Source: Candidatus Borkfalkia stercoripullorum
Lineage (GTDB): Bacteria; Bacillota; Clostridia; Christensenellales; Borkfalkiaceae
Reading direction: 5' to 3'
Length of the DNA: 39,987 bases
NCBI GenBank assembly: GCA_019119395.1
Contig: DWXC01000013.1
Coordinates: 80,884 to 120,870 of the forward strand
Shown here piece after piece: positions 17,417 to 25,773 of the stretch. The notes under the pieces were generated by a model. The model was not told the DNA's origin. It worked only from the letters and a program-made list of their open reading frames with translations, and searched no databases. The translations under genes were made by a program, and so were the position numbers. The first letter of the stretch is position 1, and the number at the start of each line of letters is the position of its first letter.

Positions 17417-17445
17417 TTGACAGAACGTTATTTTGCGTGTACAAT
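17417..17445 (+). promoter_or_regulatory. Promoter of fbp
   Basis: TTGACA (17417-17422), 17-base spacer, TACAAT (17440-17445). The ATG follows 23 bases later with GGAG boxes in between. Confidence 0.9.
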
Positions 17446-17468
17446 AGAATAGGAGCAAGGAGAGCAAA

Positions 17469-19421
17469 ATGCAAAATCCCGATTATAAAAAAGAATACCT
17501 GAAACTTCTGGCGAATAAATTTCCCACCGCGCGCGAAGCCGCCGCCGAGATCATAGACCTCGACGCGATCATGCGCCTGCCCAAGGGGACGGAACACTTT
17601 ATGAGCGATCTGCACGGCGAGTACGAGGCGTTCTGCCACATCATGAACAACTGCTCGGGCGTCATCCGCGAAAAAGTGGAACAGCTTTACGGCAACTCCA
17701 TGACCGAAAGCGAGCGGAACGAATTCGCCACATTCGTCTATTATCCCCAGGCGGTCATCGCGGAGATGAAGGGGAAAGGCGTCGATCTGAAAGACTGGTA
17801 TATCGTGCAGCTGCACAGGCTCATCGAGGTGTGCCGCACCGTCGCCTCGAAATATACGCGCAGCAAGGTGAGAAAATCATTGCCCAAAGATTTCGGCTAC
17901 GTCATCGACGAACTCATCAACATGGACCGCGCCGATTTCGACAAGGAAGCGTACTACCGCGAGATTTTCACTTCGATCGTCGCTCTCAACCGTGCGGAAA
18001 GTTTCATCGTCGCGCTGACGGACGCGATCAAGCGCCTGGCGGTGGATACGCTGCACATCGTCGGCGACGTGTTCGACCGCGGGGAAAATCCCGACAAGAT
18101 CCTCGACCTGCTCGTCGCGCATCACAATGCCGACGTGCAGTGGGGCAACCACGACATTTCCTGGATGGGCGCGCATATGGGCAACCTCGCCTGTATCTGC
18201 AACGTGCTCGACATCTCTCTCAAATACGGCAACCTCGACCTCGTGGAGGACGGTTACGGGATCTCCCTGCGCCGCCTCTCGTCTTACGCGCGCGCCGCTA
18301 TGGACGACGACGAGCGCTTTTATCCCGCCGTGCCTTCTGCGGCGGAAACGGATCCGGACATCGCGAAGATGCGCAAGGCGGTCTTTTTCATCATGCTGAA
18401 AGCGGAGGGGCAGATCATCGCCCGCCGCCCCGAATACGGCATGGACGACAGGCTTTTGCTGAAAAAGATCGACTATTCGTCGGGTACGGTCGAACTGGAC
18501 GGGCGAAAAGTTCCGCTTTCCCGCTGCGACTTCGCGACCGTCGACCCGAAAGACCCTCTCCGTTTTACCGCCGAGGAAGAGGAAGTCGCGGAGGGGCTGC
18601 GCCGTTCCTTTATGCACAGCGAAAAGCTGGCGAGGCACGTCGCGTTTTTGATCTCGCACGGTTCGGCGTATAAAATTTCCAACGACAACCTCATTTACCA
18701 CGGCTGTATACCGCTCAACGAGGACGGCAGTTATCTCGAATTTTCGGGGCATAAGGGCAAAGCGCTCATGGACTATGCCGACGAAACCGTCCGCGCCGCG
18801 TATAAAGCGTTCGCAAAGGGCGGGGAGGACGCGCGCGCGCTCGACTTTGTATGGTATCTCTGGTGCGGGAAATGCTCGCCGCTTTTCGGCAGGGAAAAGA
18901 TCGCTACCTTCGAACGGCTGTACGTGGCCGACGCACGTTTTCACAAAGAGACTCGCAACCCCTATTATAAATATTATAACGACAAGGCTTTCTGCGAGCG
19001 CATCCTGCACGATTTCGGCATAGACGGCAAATACAGCCACATCGTCAACGGGCACGTGCCCGTCAAAAAGAAGGATGGGGAGAGCCCGATCAAGGCGGAA
19101 GGCAAACTCGTCGTCATCGACGGCGGGTTCTGTAAGGCGTACCACGCAAAAACGGGGATCGCGGGCTATACGCTCATTTACAATTCCCACGGGCTGCGCC
19201 TGTGCGCGCACGAGCCGTTCGATTCCATCGAAAAGGCGATCGAAAACCGTTCGGACATCCATTCCGAAGTCACCGTTTTCGAAACGCGCGAAAACCGCCT
19301 GCGCGTGTCCGATACCGATACGGGGCGGGAACTCGCCGAACAGGTGGAGGGGCTGAAAAGCCTTTTGGAATATTACGAAAGCTGCGCGGCGGCGGGCATT
19401 TCTCCCGCGGCGGGGAAATAA
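17469..19421 (+). CDS. fbp: Class III fructose-1,6-bisphosphatase
   Basis: Hydrolyses fructose-1,6-bisphosphate to fructose-6-phosphate in gluconeogenesis. The 650-residue length and the GTEHFMSDLHGEYEAF segment (41-55) mark the Firmicute class III enzyme, built on a metallophosphoesterase core with GDVFDRG (199-205) and GNHD (226-229). A late NGHVPVKKKDGESPIK segment supplies another metal-site histidine. The start has GGAG boxes and a strong promoter. It is divergent from phosphoketolase; a TIM-barrel isomerase-like gene follows after 25 bases, probably in the same transcript. Confidence 0.96.
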   Translation: MQNPDYKKEYLKLLANKFPTAREAAAEIIDLDAIMRLPKGTEHFMSDLHGEYEAFCHIMNNCSGVIREKVEQLYGNSMTESERNEFATFVYYPQAVIAEMKGKGVDLKDWYIVQLHRLIEVCRTVASKYTRSKVRKSLPKDFGYVIDELINMDRADFDKEAYYREIFTSIVALNRAESFIVALTDAIKRLAVDTLHIVGDVFDRGENPDKILDLLVAHHNADVQWGNHDISWMGAHMGNLACICNVLDISLKYGNLDLVEDGYGISLRRLSSYARAAMDDDERFYPAVPSAAETDPDIAKMRKAVFFIMLKAEGQIIARRPEYGMDDRLLLKKIDYSSGTVELDGRKVPLSRCDFATVDPKDPLRFTAEEEEVAEGLRRSFMHSEKLARHVAFLISHGSAYKISNDNLIYHGCIPLNEDGSYLEFSGHKGKALMDYADETVRAAYKAFAKGGEDARALDFVWYLWCGKCSPLFGREKIATFERLYVADARFHKETRNPYYKYYNDKAFCERILHDFGIDGKYSHIVNGHVPVKKKDGESPIKAEGKLVVIDGGFCKAYHAKTGIAGYTLIYNSHGLRLCAHEPFDSIEKAIENRSDIHSEVTVFETRENRLRVSDTDTGRELAEQVEGLKSLLEYYESCAAAGISPAAGK

Positions 19422-19446
19422 ACAATATGAAATTCCGGGGTGTGAA

Positions 19447-20289
19447 ATGTACAGAAACGTTGTCGGGTTGATCGAATGCGGAGTTCCTTTTGCCGAACAG
19501 GCGCGGTTGATGAAAGAGGTCGGTTGGGAAGGTGCGTTTTTCTGTTGGGATGAAAATTCCGACAATGCGGCGATCGCCGGGTGCATAAAGGATGCGGGGC
19601 TGTTTTTGCAGTCGGTTCACGCGCCTTTCGGGAAAATGGATCGTATCTGGGAGGCGGAAGAGGAAGGCTTTGCAGAGCAGGAAAATCTGATCGGAACGGT
19701 GCGGGGCGCGGCCGCCCTCGGGGCGGGGCTCGTTGTGATGCACGCCGTCATCGGTATGGAAAGAGTCGCTCCCGCCGTGCAAGAGCGCGAGCGGGCTCTC
19801 GTTAGGTTCGGCAGGATATTTGACGCCGCCGAAGAAGCGGGCGTCGTCGTGGCTGTGGAAAATACGGAGGGCGAAGGGTATTTGGATGCGGTTCTGGCGG
19901 AATACGGTCACAGAAAAAACGTGAAGTTCTGTATCGATACCGGGCATGAGATGTGTTACAACCGCAGCCGCGACATGATCGGGCGGTATAAAGACAATTT
20001 ATATTGCACGCATCTGAACGACAATCTCGGGATGAGCGGGGATAAAATCACCTGGACGGACGATCTGCATCTGCTGCCTTTCGACGGCGTTGCGGATTGG
20101 GCAGGGATTGCCCGGCGGCTGAAGAATGCGCATTATCGGGGCGATTTTACATACGAACTCAATCTTTTTTCCAAACCCGGGCGGCATGAAAACGACGCTT
20201 ACCGCGCGATGCCTTTCAAAGATTATATTTCCCTCGCGTATGCGCGCGCCCGAAAATTCCGCGGCTTGTTCGACGAAACAAACGGTTGA
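19447..20289 (+). CDS. Sugar phosphate isomerase/epimerase-like TIM-barrel protein
   Basis: A 280-residue protein of the xylose isomerase-like TIM-barrel family (AP endonuclease 2 superfamily). Metal-ligand candidates appear in the usual order: SVHAPFG, AVENTEG, CIDTGHE, CTHLNDN with DDLHLLPFDG, and YELNLF near the end. These proteins isomerise or epimerise sugars or inositol derivatives; the substrate is not readable. A GGGGTGTGA box lies before the ATG. It follows fbp closely, and no terminator was found after it. Confidence 0.8.
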   Translation: MYRNVVGLIECGVPFAEQARLMKEVGWEGAFFCWDENSDNAAIAGCIKDAGLFLQSVHAPFGKMDRIWEAEEEGFAEQENLIGTVRGAAALGAGLVVMHAVIGMERVAPAVQERERALVRFGRIFDAAEEAGVVVAVENTEGEGYLDAVLAEYGHRKNVKFCIDTGHEMCYNRSRDMIGRYKDNLYCTHLNDNLGMSGDKITWTDDLHLLPFDGVADWAGIARRLKNAHYRGDFTYELNLFSKPGRHENDAYRAMPFKDYISLAYARARKFRGLFDETNG

Positions 20290-20355
20290 ACGGGGAGGGC
20301 GGAGCATAAATATTTCGCTAAACGGTAAATTTTTGAGAAAAGCACGCAAAAACAC

Positions 20356-20384
20356 TTTACTGATTTAGCGCAATAAAGTATAAT
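20356..20384 (+). promoter_or_regulatory. Promoter of the amino-acid ABC transporter operon
   Basis: TTTACT (20356-20361), 17-base spacer, TATAAT (20379-20384). The spacer contains TTTAGCG, and CGCTAAA lies upstream at 20316-20322; both match half-sites of the palindrome at 17308-17331. A hairpin at 20392-20410 (8-bp stem, TCG loop) begins the transcribed leader. Confidence 0.8.
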
Positions 20385-20451
20385 AGACGCGTTGCCGCAT
20401 CGTGCGGCAAACACCGCCGCCTGTGGCGCGGCAAAAAGGAGTTACATAAAT

Positions 20452-21216
20452 ATGAAAAAGTTGTTGGCACTCATCTGCTCGCTCGTGCTTTTGGCGGGCG
20501 GCGTTTCGATGTTTTCCGCTTGCGGGAACGAGGACGTCATAAAAGTCGGCGTCACGCCGTATCCGCCTATGGATTACATCGACGAAACGACGAACGAGTG
20601 GACGGGCTTCGACGCGGAACTCGCGGAAAAGGCTTTCGGTGAACTCGGCTACGAGGTTGAGTTTGTGGAAATCGTTTGGGAAACCAAGATCGTTTCTCTG
20701 ACGGCCGGGGAAATCGACGTCATTTGGAACGGGATGACGGTTACGGACGAACTGAAAGAAAATATCCTGCTTTCCGATCCGTACATGGTCAATCAGCAGG
20801 TGCTCGTGATCCGTAAGGCGGACGAGGATAAATATAAGACGCAGGAAGATCTTTCCAAAGCGAGCAAGATCGCTTTCGAGGGTGGCTCTGCGGCGGATAA
20901 TATCCTGAGCGAAATGGATTCGCTGACCGAAGGGCAACTTCTTTCCATGGAAAAACAGGCGGATACGTTTTTGGAGGTCAAATCGGGTTCTTCCGATGTG
21001 GCTGTCGTAGATATCGCTCTGGCGCAGGAAACGGTGGGGCAGGGCGACTATACCGATCTTATGTATGTCAACGTAGGGTTCGAATCCGAAGATTTTGCCG
21101 TCGGATTCCGCAAAGAGGATACCGAACTTTGCGAAAAGATCAATGAGATCCTTGCAAGATACAAGCAGGACGGGACGATCGCCGAACTCGGTGAAAAATA
21201 CGGCGTATCCGTATAA
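20452..21216 (+). CDS. Amino-acid ABC transporter substrate-binding lipoprotein
   Basis: The 254-residue protein has a lysine-start signal peptide, a hydrophobic core, and a lipobox-like FSAC with the lipidated cysteine at residue 24. The mature part is a family 3 solute-binding protein: VGVTPYPPMDYIDE, EWTGFDAELAEKAFGELGY, and VEIVWETKIVSLTAGEIDVIWNGMT in several typical strands. It should bind a polar amino acid outside the membrane and deliver it to the permease encoded next. The true start is the ATG at 20452 with AAGGAG upstream; the open frame extends further upstream but overlaps the leader. Confidence 0.93.
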   Translation: MKKLLALICSLVLLAGGVSMFSACGNEDVIKVGVTPYPPMDYIDETTNEWTGFDAELAEKAFGELGYEVEFVEIVWETKIVSLTAGEIDVIWNGMTVTDELKENILLSDPYMVNQQVLVIRKADEDKYKTQEDLSKASKIAFEGGSAADNILSEMDSLTEGQLLSMEKQADTFLEVKSGSSDVAVVDIALAQETVGQGDYTDLMYVNVGFESEDFAVGFRKEDTELCEKINEILARYKQDGTIAELGEKYGVSV

Positions 21217-21230
21217 AACAGTAAAAAGTT

Positions 21231-21872
21231 ATGTTTTGGCAAGTTACGCTCAATCTTCTCGAAGGTTTCGGGGTCACATGCCTGATTTTTGCGGCAACGC
21301 TCGTATGCGCGTTGCCGCTCGGTTTGATCCTTGCGTTCGGTTCGATGTCTAAATTCAAGCCTTTGAAAGCGGTGGTCAAGGTGTTCGTATGGATCATCCG
21401 CGGCACGCCGCTGATGTTACAGATCCTCGTCATCTATTACGGGCCCGCGCTGCTGTTCGGGTGGGGATTTTTGGACAGGGTAGTCGCCGTCATCGTCGCG
21501 TTCGTCATCAACTATGCGTGCTATTTTTCCGAGATCTACCGCGGCGGGATCGAAAGTATTTCCAAGGGGCAATACGAAGCGGGGCAAGTCCTCGGCATGA
21601 CGAAGTCGCAGATCTTTTTCAAAGTCGTCCTTTTGCAGGTCGTCAAACGCATCGTGCCGCCTATGTCGAACGAAGTCATCACGCTCGTAAAAGATACGTC
21701 GCTGGCGCGTATCATCGTCGTGGAAGAAATTTTGAAAGTTGCCTACGACTATACCGTGCGGGGGCTGATATGGCCGCTGTTCTATACTGCGGTTTATTAC
21801 TTGATATTTGTCGGCGTGCTTACATTGCTGTTCGGCTTTATCGAAAAAAAACTCGGGTATTTCAGGGTGTGA
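21231..21872 (+). CDS. Amino-acid ABC transporter permease (HisM/ArtQ type)
   Basis: A 213-residue integral membrane protein of the polar amino-acid permease family. It has about five membrane segments and the cytoplasmic EAA loop YEAGQVLGMTKSQIFFKVVL, which docks on the ATPase; IIRGTPLMLQILVIYY is also typical. Only one permease gene is present, so it probably forms a homodimer. It lies 14 bases after the binding-protein gene and 3 bases before the ATPase gene. Confidence 0.95.
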   Translation: MFWQVTLNLLEGFGVTCLIFAATLVCALPLGLILAFGSMSKFKPLKAVVKVFVWIIRGTPLMLQILVIYYGPALLFGWGFLDRVVAVIVAFVINYACYFSEIYRGGIESISKGQYEAGQVLGMTKSQIFFKVVLLQVVKRIVPPMSNEVITLVKDTSLARIIVVEEILKVAYDYTVRGLIWPLFYTAVYYLIFVGVLTLLFGFIEKKLGYFRV

Positions 21873-21875
21873 CCT

Positions 21876-22784
21876 ATGGCGTTTCTCGAAGTGAAAAATT
21901 ATCGCAAAAAGTTCGGCGACAACGAGGTGCTCAAAGGCATTTCTTTCTCTCTTGAAAAAGGCGAGGTGCTCGCCATCATCGGGTCTTCCGGCGGCGGCAA
22001 AACGACGCTTTTGCGCTGCCTGAACTTTTTGGAGATCCCCGACGAGGGCACGCTTACGCTCGGCGGCGAAACGCTGTTCGACGCGTCCGAAAAAAAGAAG
22101 AACGCCGAATCGGACATCCGCGAAAAGCGCCTGCATTTCGGGCTCGTGTTCCAGCAGTTCAATCTCTTTCCGCAATATACGGTGTTTAAGAACATCACGC
22201 TCGCGCAGACTCTGCTCGCAAAGGCGGAGTTCAGGCAGAAGAAAAAAGATTTTTCCGCCGTGTTGAAAAGCGCGCCGCCCGCCGAGCGGAAAAAACTCAA
22301 AGAAGAGCAGAAGACCATCCTCGCGGAGATCCGCGCGGGGCAGAAAAAGCGGATCGAGGAAAAGGCGGAAGGCCTTCTCTCCCGCGTCGGGCTTTCGGAA
22401 AAGAAAAACGCCTATCCTTACGAGCTTTCGGGCGGGCAGCAGCAGCGCGTCGCCATTGCGCGGGCGCTCGCTTTAAGCCCCGACATTTTGTGCTTCGACG
22501 AGCCCACTTCCGCGCTCGATCCCGAACTTACGGGCGAGGTGCTCAAAGTCATAAAGGGGCTGAAATCTTCCGAAAGCACGATGATCGTCGTCACGCACGA
22601 AATGGAGTTTGCAAAGAACGTTGCAGACCACGTCATTTTTATTGCGGACGGCGTGATCGAAGAGGAAGGCACGCCCGAGGAAGTGTTCGAAAACCCGAAG
22701 AGCGAAAAGACGAAGGCATTCCTGCAAAAATCGCGCGACCTTCTCGGCGAAGAGGCGGAAGAGGTCAAAGGGGACGTTTTATGA
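21876..22784 (+). CDS. Amino-acid ABC transporter ATP-binding protein with an extra helical insertion
   Basis: Powers uptake by the neighbouring permease. Walker A is GSSGGGKTT (36-44), the Q-loop is VFQQFNLF, the signature is LSGGQQQ (184-190), Walker B is ILCFDEP (204-210) and the switch histidine is in VVTHEME. At 302 residues it is longer than the usual 240-250: roughly 35-45 extra, very Lys/Glu-rich residues lie between NITLA (106-110) and VGL (171-173), between the Q-loop and the signature, with a charged C-terminal tail as well. The insertion is open and in frame. The stop overlaps the next ATG (ATGA). Confidence 0.94.
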   Translation: MAFLEVKNYRKKFGDNEVLKGISFSLEKGEVLAIIGSSGGGKTTLLRCLNFLEIPDEGTLTLGGETLFDASEKKKNAESDIREKRLHFGLVFQQFNLFPQYTVFKNITLAQTLLAKAEFRQKKKDFSAVLKSAPPAERKKLKEEQKTILAEIRAGQKKRIEEKAEGLLSRVGLSEKKNAYPYELSGGQQQRVAIARALALSPDILCFDEPTSALDPELTGEVLKVIKGLKSSESTMIVVTHEMEFAKNVADHVIFIADGVIEEEGTPEEVFENPKSEKTKAFLQKSRDLLGEEAEEVKGDVL

Positions 22785-23047
22785 CGGAACACGCGCATAT
22801 CCTGTACCGCGCCCTGCTCAATTGCGGCAACGAGGAAGACGTGCGGGCGCTTTTGGACGATCTTTGCACCTATCAGGAGCAGGAGCAGATGATCCAGCGC
22901 GCGTATGCGGCGAAAATGCTCATCGAGGGCAAAACGTATGCCGACATCATCGCGGAAACGGACATCTCTTCCGCAACGCTGTCGCGCGTGTCGCGCGCGT
23001 TGCAACACGGCAGCGGCGGGTATAAAAAACTGATCCCCCGAACATAG
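22781..23047 (+). CDS. TrpR/YerC-YecD family regulator
   Basis: An 88-residue protein of the TrpR-like YerC/YecD family: an all-helical dimer with helix-turn-helix in [28 protein letters not shown]-like [23 protein letters not shown] precedes it. Targets of the Firmicute members are unknown. The ATG overlaps the ABC ATPase stop (ATGA), so translation is coupled and the regulator may sense or control the transported amino acid; that link is inference. A terminator follows immediately. Confidence 0.88.
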   Translation: MTEHAHILYRALLNCGNEEDVRALLDDLCTYQEQEQMIQRAYAAKMLIEGKTYADIIAETDISSATLSRVSRALQHGSGGYKKLIPRT

Positions 23048-23054
23048 GGTACGC

Positions 23055-23090
23055 AAAGAGCGGTATTTAAAGGGCCGCTCTTTTTCTTTT
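23055..23090 (+). terminator. Terminator of the ABC transporter operon
   Basis: AAAGAGCGG (23055-23063) pairs with CCGCTCTTT (23075-23083), followed by TTCTTTT. Confidence 0.9.
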
Positions 23091-23094
23091 GCGG

Positions 23095-23123
23095 TTGACT
23101 TTTGCACGGCACGGGTATACAAT
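23095..23123 (+). promoter_or_regulatory. Promoter of the NifX-like/ZIP/Crp unit
   Basis: TTGACT (23095-23100), 17-base spacer, TACAAT (23118-23123); CGGAG lies before the ATG at 23157. Confidence 0.85.
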
Positions 23124-23156
23124 AATATCAAAATAAATTCACGGAGAATATATACC

Positions 23157-23573
23157 ATGAAAATTGCGGCGACTTATCTTGACGGAGAAATTTTTCAGCA
23201 CTTCGGGCATACCGAGTATTTCAAGATCTACGAAACGGACGGCAAAACCGTGCAAAGCAGCGAAGTTGTTTCTTCCGACGGGTTCGGCCACGGCGCGCTC
23301 GCGGGTTTTTTGAAGGGGCGCGGCGTGGATGCGCTCGTGTGCGGCGGCATCGGCGGCGGGGCCGTATCGGCGCTTGCGGAAGCGGGCATAAAGGTGTATG
23401 CGGGCGCTTCGGGCAGTGCGGACGACTGCGTCGCCGCCCTGCTTGCGGGCACGCTCGAATTTTCGGGCGGGGCGAACTGTTCGCACCACGCGCACGAGCA
23501 CGGCGAACGCGGCGAACGCGAGTGTTCGCACGGAGAGCATGACTGCGGTCACGGCGGCTGCGGGCGTCACTGA
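23157..23573 (+). CDS. NifX/NifB-like (dinitrogenase Fe-Mo cofactor family) protein with His/Cys-rich tail
   Basis: The 138-residue protein has an N-terminal 105-residue NifX/NifB C-terminal-like domain (MKIAATYLDGEIFQHFGHTEYFKIY, ALVCGGIGGGAVSALAEAGIKVYAGASG), a fold that binds metal cofactors. The last 32 residues hold eight histidines and four cysteines, a probable metal-binding tail. There are no nitrogenase genes here; many anaerobes carry such orphan proteins of unknown role. It shares its promoter with a ZIP transporter 44 bases downstream, so metal binding or delivery is a reasonable inference. Confidence 0.88.
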   Translation: MKIAATYLDGEIFQHFGHTEYFKIYETDGKTVQSSEVVSSDGFGHGALAGFLKGRGVDALVCGGIGGGAVSALAEAGIKVYAGASGSADDCVAALLAGTLEFSGGANCSHHAHEHGERGERECSHGEHDCGHGGCGRH

Positions 23574-23617
23574 ATTATGCATATCGAAGCGCGCCCCTGC
23601 GGAAAATACATAGTACT

Positions 23618-24409
23618 ATGTTAGGCAAAGAATTGATTTTTGCGCTCATCGGCACGGGCGCGACCTGCCTTGCGACCGTGCTGGGCGCGGCGCTGGTGTT
23701 TATTTTCAAAAAAGACATGTCGCCCAAGACCGGGCAGATCTTTTTGGGGTTTGCGGCGGGCGTCATGACGGCGGCCGCCGTCTTTTCCCTGCTTCTTCCC
23801 GCAATGGACGAGCTTGAAGCGGAGGGGAAGAGCGTGTTTCTGCCCGTCGGCGGCGGGTTCGTGCTCGGCGCGCTGTTTTTGTTCGTGCTCGACAGGGTGC
23901 TGCCGCACATGCACATCGGCAGCGACGAAGCGGAAGGGCTTCCCTCGCATTTCAAAAAGACTACCATGCTCGTCTTTGCGGTCACGCTGCACAACATACC
24001 CGAAGGCATGGCGGTGGGGCTGGCCTTTGCCGCGGCCGCGAACGCGGGGGCGGGCGCGCTTCCCGCGGCGATCGCTTTGGCTGCGGGCATGGCTCTGCAA
24101 AACTTCCCCGAGGGGGCGGCGGTTTCCCTTCCGCTCCGCTCGGGCGGCACGGGTAAGGGGAAAGCATTCCTCTGCGGCGCGCTTTCGGGCATCGTCGAGC
24201 CGGTTTTCGGCATTCTGGCGGTGCTGATCGCGGGAAGCGTTTCGGGGCTGATGCCTTGGTTTTTATCCTTTGCGGCGGGCGCGATGGTCTACGTCGTCGT
24301 CGAAGAACTTATACCCGAGGCGCATCTCGGTCAGCATTCACATATCGGAACGGCGAGCGTTCTTGTCGGCTTTTTCGTGATGATGATGCTCGACGTGATG
24401 CTGGGCTGA
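23618..24409 (+). CDS. ZIP-family divalent metal transporter
   Basis: A 263-residue membrane protein of the ZIP family (ZupT-like), which imports zinc, iron or other divalent ions. The paired metal-site motifs are present: HNIPEG at 125-130 in one membrane helix and QNFPEG at 161-166 in the next. A late EELIPEAH also fits. About eight hydrophobic segments are seen. The binding site before the ATG is poor. It lies between the His/Cys-rich NifX-like gene and the Crp/Fnr gene (4-base gap), suggesting one unit. Confidence 0.93.
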   Translation: MLGKELIFALIGTGATCLATVLGAALVFIFKKDMSPKTGQIFLGFAAGVMTAAAVFSLLLPAMDELEAEGKSVFLPVGGGFVLGALFLFVLDRVLPHMHIGSDEAEGLPSHFKKTTMLVFAVTLHNIPEGMAVGLAFAAAANAGAGALPAAIALAAGMALQNFPEGAAVSLPLRSGGTGKGKAFLCGALSGIVEPVFGILAVLIAGSVSGLMPWFLSFAAGAMVYVVVEELIPEAHLGQHSHIGTASVLVGFFVMMMLDVMLG

Positions 24410-24413
24410 AATT

Positions 24414-25070
24414 ATGGATTTTGCAAAGTATTCTTTTTACGATAAACTGACGGATAAAGAGCGGGAATTTTTCCTCGCTTCGCTGCGAACGCGCGAATTT
24501 GCCGCCGGGCAGGACGTATACCGCGGCGACTGCGCGGGGCTGATCTTTACGAGAAGCGGCAGGCTGTGCGCGTATACCCTTTCCGAAACGGGGCGCGAGA
24601 TCTCGCTGTACCGCCTGACTGAGGGGGACGTGTGCCTTTTCAGCGCCTCGTGCGCTTTGGAAAACGCCGATTTCGACGTGTTCGTGCGCGCCGAAACGCA
24701 AACGCGCGTCGCCCTGCTGCCTGCCGACGCGTTCAAAAAACTGTCGGAAAGTTCTCTCGCATTTTCAACCTTCGTGAACGCGCTGACGATGCGGCGGTTT
24801 TCCGACGTGATGTGGGTGCTCGACAGCGTGCTGAACAAAAAGTTCGACGCGCGCCTTGCGGCGCTTTTGCTGGAAGAGAGGAAGTATGCGGGCGCGGACA
24901 GGCTGAAAGTCACGCACGAACGGCTCGCCGCGCACCTCGGCACGGTGCGCGAGGCGGTTTCGCGCATGCTCAAATATTTCGAAGGGGAAGGGCTGATCCG
25001 TATTTTCCGCGGAGGCATAGACATCGCGGACGTAAAAGCGCTGGAAAAACTTGCAATTTCCGAAAAATGA
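24414..25070 (+). CDS. Crp/Fnr-family transcriptional regulator
   Basis: A 218-residue protein with an N-terminal cyclic-nucleotide-binding-like beta domain (about 10-120), a dimer helix, and a C-terminal winged helix (THERLAAHLGTVREAVSRMLKYFEGEGLI, about 167-195). Four cysteines (40, 52, 74, 80) lie in the sensor domain but not in the N-terminal Fe-S pattern of Fnr, so the signal is unknown: heme, redox or persulfide sensing are all possible. A palindrome typical of this family lies at about -41 of the next promoter, so it probably activates the thioredoxin-rhodanese-CoADR genes. Confidence 0.93.
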   Translation: MDFAKYSFYDKLTDKEREFFLASLRTREFAAGQDVYRGDCAGLIFTRSGRLCAYTLSETGREISLYRLTEGDVCLFSASCALENADFDVFVRAETQTRVALLPADAFKKLSESSLAFSTFVNALTMRRFSDVMWVLDSVLNKKFDARLAALLLEERKYAGADRLKVTHERLAAHLGTVREAVSRMLKYFEGEGLIRIFRGGIDIADVKALEKLAISEK

Positions 25071-25091
25071 CCGTGAAAAAACCGCGTATCT

Positions 25092-25104
25092 GTAACAATG
25101 TTAC
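25092..25104. promoter_or_regulatory. Probable Crp/Fnr-family operator
   Basis: GTAAC (25092-25096), AAT, GTTAC (25100-25104): a perfect 5-bp inverted repeat, centred at 25098. If transcription starts about 7 bases after the TATAAT at 25127-25132, the centre is at -41, the classic activator position. Confidence 0.7.
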
Positions 25105-25126
25105 GGAAAAAAATTTCTTTTCGGGG

Positions 25127-25132
25127 TATAAT
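25127..25132 (+). promoter_or_regulatory. -10 element of the thioredoxin operon promoter
   Basis: TATAAT at 25127-25132 has no good -35 at normal spacing, which is typical of activator-dependent promoters. GAGGAGG lies before the ATG at 25165. Confidence 0.75.
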
Positions 25133-25164
25133 AAGCGTACAAATCACCCGAGGAGGAAAGGAAA

Positions 25165-25467
25165 ATGCAGGTAAAAACGGTTACGGATAAAAATTTTGAC
25201 GAAGTTTTGCGGCACGAGGGCACGGTACTGCTCGACTTTTGGGCGGGCTGGTGCGGCCCCTGCCGCATGATGGCGCCCGTCGTGGAAGAGATCGCAAACG
25301 AACGCCCCGACGTGTTCGTCGGCAAGGTCGACGTCGACGCGGAGAGCGGACTCGCGCAGAAGTTCAACATCTATTCCATACCCACGTTCATCGTGCTCAA
25401 AAACGGGGAAGTGACGGCGCAGACGGCGGGCGCGCGCCCCAAAGCCGCGTTGGAGGAACTGCTGTAA
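25165..25467 (+). CDS. trxA: Thioredoxin
   Basis: A 100-residue protein with the active site WCGPC (Cys30 and Cys33), the FWAGWCGPCRMMAP context and the cis-proline IPTFIVLKNG: a standard cytoplasmic thioredoxin that reduces protein disulfides and persulfides. It has its own activator-type promoter. The stop shares a base with the start of the rhodanese gene, so the two are translationally coupled. Placed beside rhodanese and CoADR, it may serve sulfane-sulfur chemistry rather than general reduction. Confidence 0.96.
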   Translation: MQVKTVTDKNFDEVLRHEGTVLLDFWAGWCGPCRMMAPVVEEIANERPDVFVGKVDVDAESGLAQKFNIYSIPTFIVLKNGEVTAQTAGARPKAALEELL

Positions 25468-25772
25468 TGCTGTTTTCTCTGTTCAAAAATTTTACTTCTT
25501 ATGCGGAGCGTGCAAAAAATACGCCGGGCGCGCGCATCATAGACGTGCGCACGGAAGAGGAGTACGCCGCGGGGCATCTTCCGCAGGCGGAAAACATCCC
25601 GCTCGATAAATTGAGCGGCGCGCGGTTCAGCGAGGGAGAAAAACTGTTCGTTTACTGCCACAGCGGCGCGCGCAGCGGCAGGGCGGCGGCATATTTGAAG
25701 AGGGCAGGCGCGGATGCCGTCGATATGGGCGGCATCGCGGGATATAAAGGTGAAATTGTCGGAGGCAGATAA
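25467..25772 (+). CDS. Single-domain rhodanese (sulfurtransferase)
   Basis: A 101-residue rhodanese domain with an active-site loop CHSGARS (Cys64) and the upstream signature RIIDVRTEEEYAAGHLPQAENIPL. It accepts sulfane sulfur on the cysteine and passes it on. Start shares one base with the thioredoxin stop; the CoADR gene begins one base after its stop. It has no signal peptide; a short MLFSLFKNFTS start is only mildly hydrophobic. Confidence 0.93.
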   Translation: MLFSLFKNFTSYAERAKNTPGARIIDVRTEEEYAAGHLPQAENIPLDKLSGARFSEGEKLFVYCHSGARSGRAAAYLKRAGADAVDMGGIAGYKGEIVGGR

Positions 25773-25773
25773 C

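Noticed and set aside
17877-19586. A 569-codon minus-strand frame opposite fbp
   Set aside because: Shadow frame of a confirmed class III FBPase.
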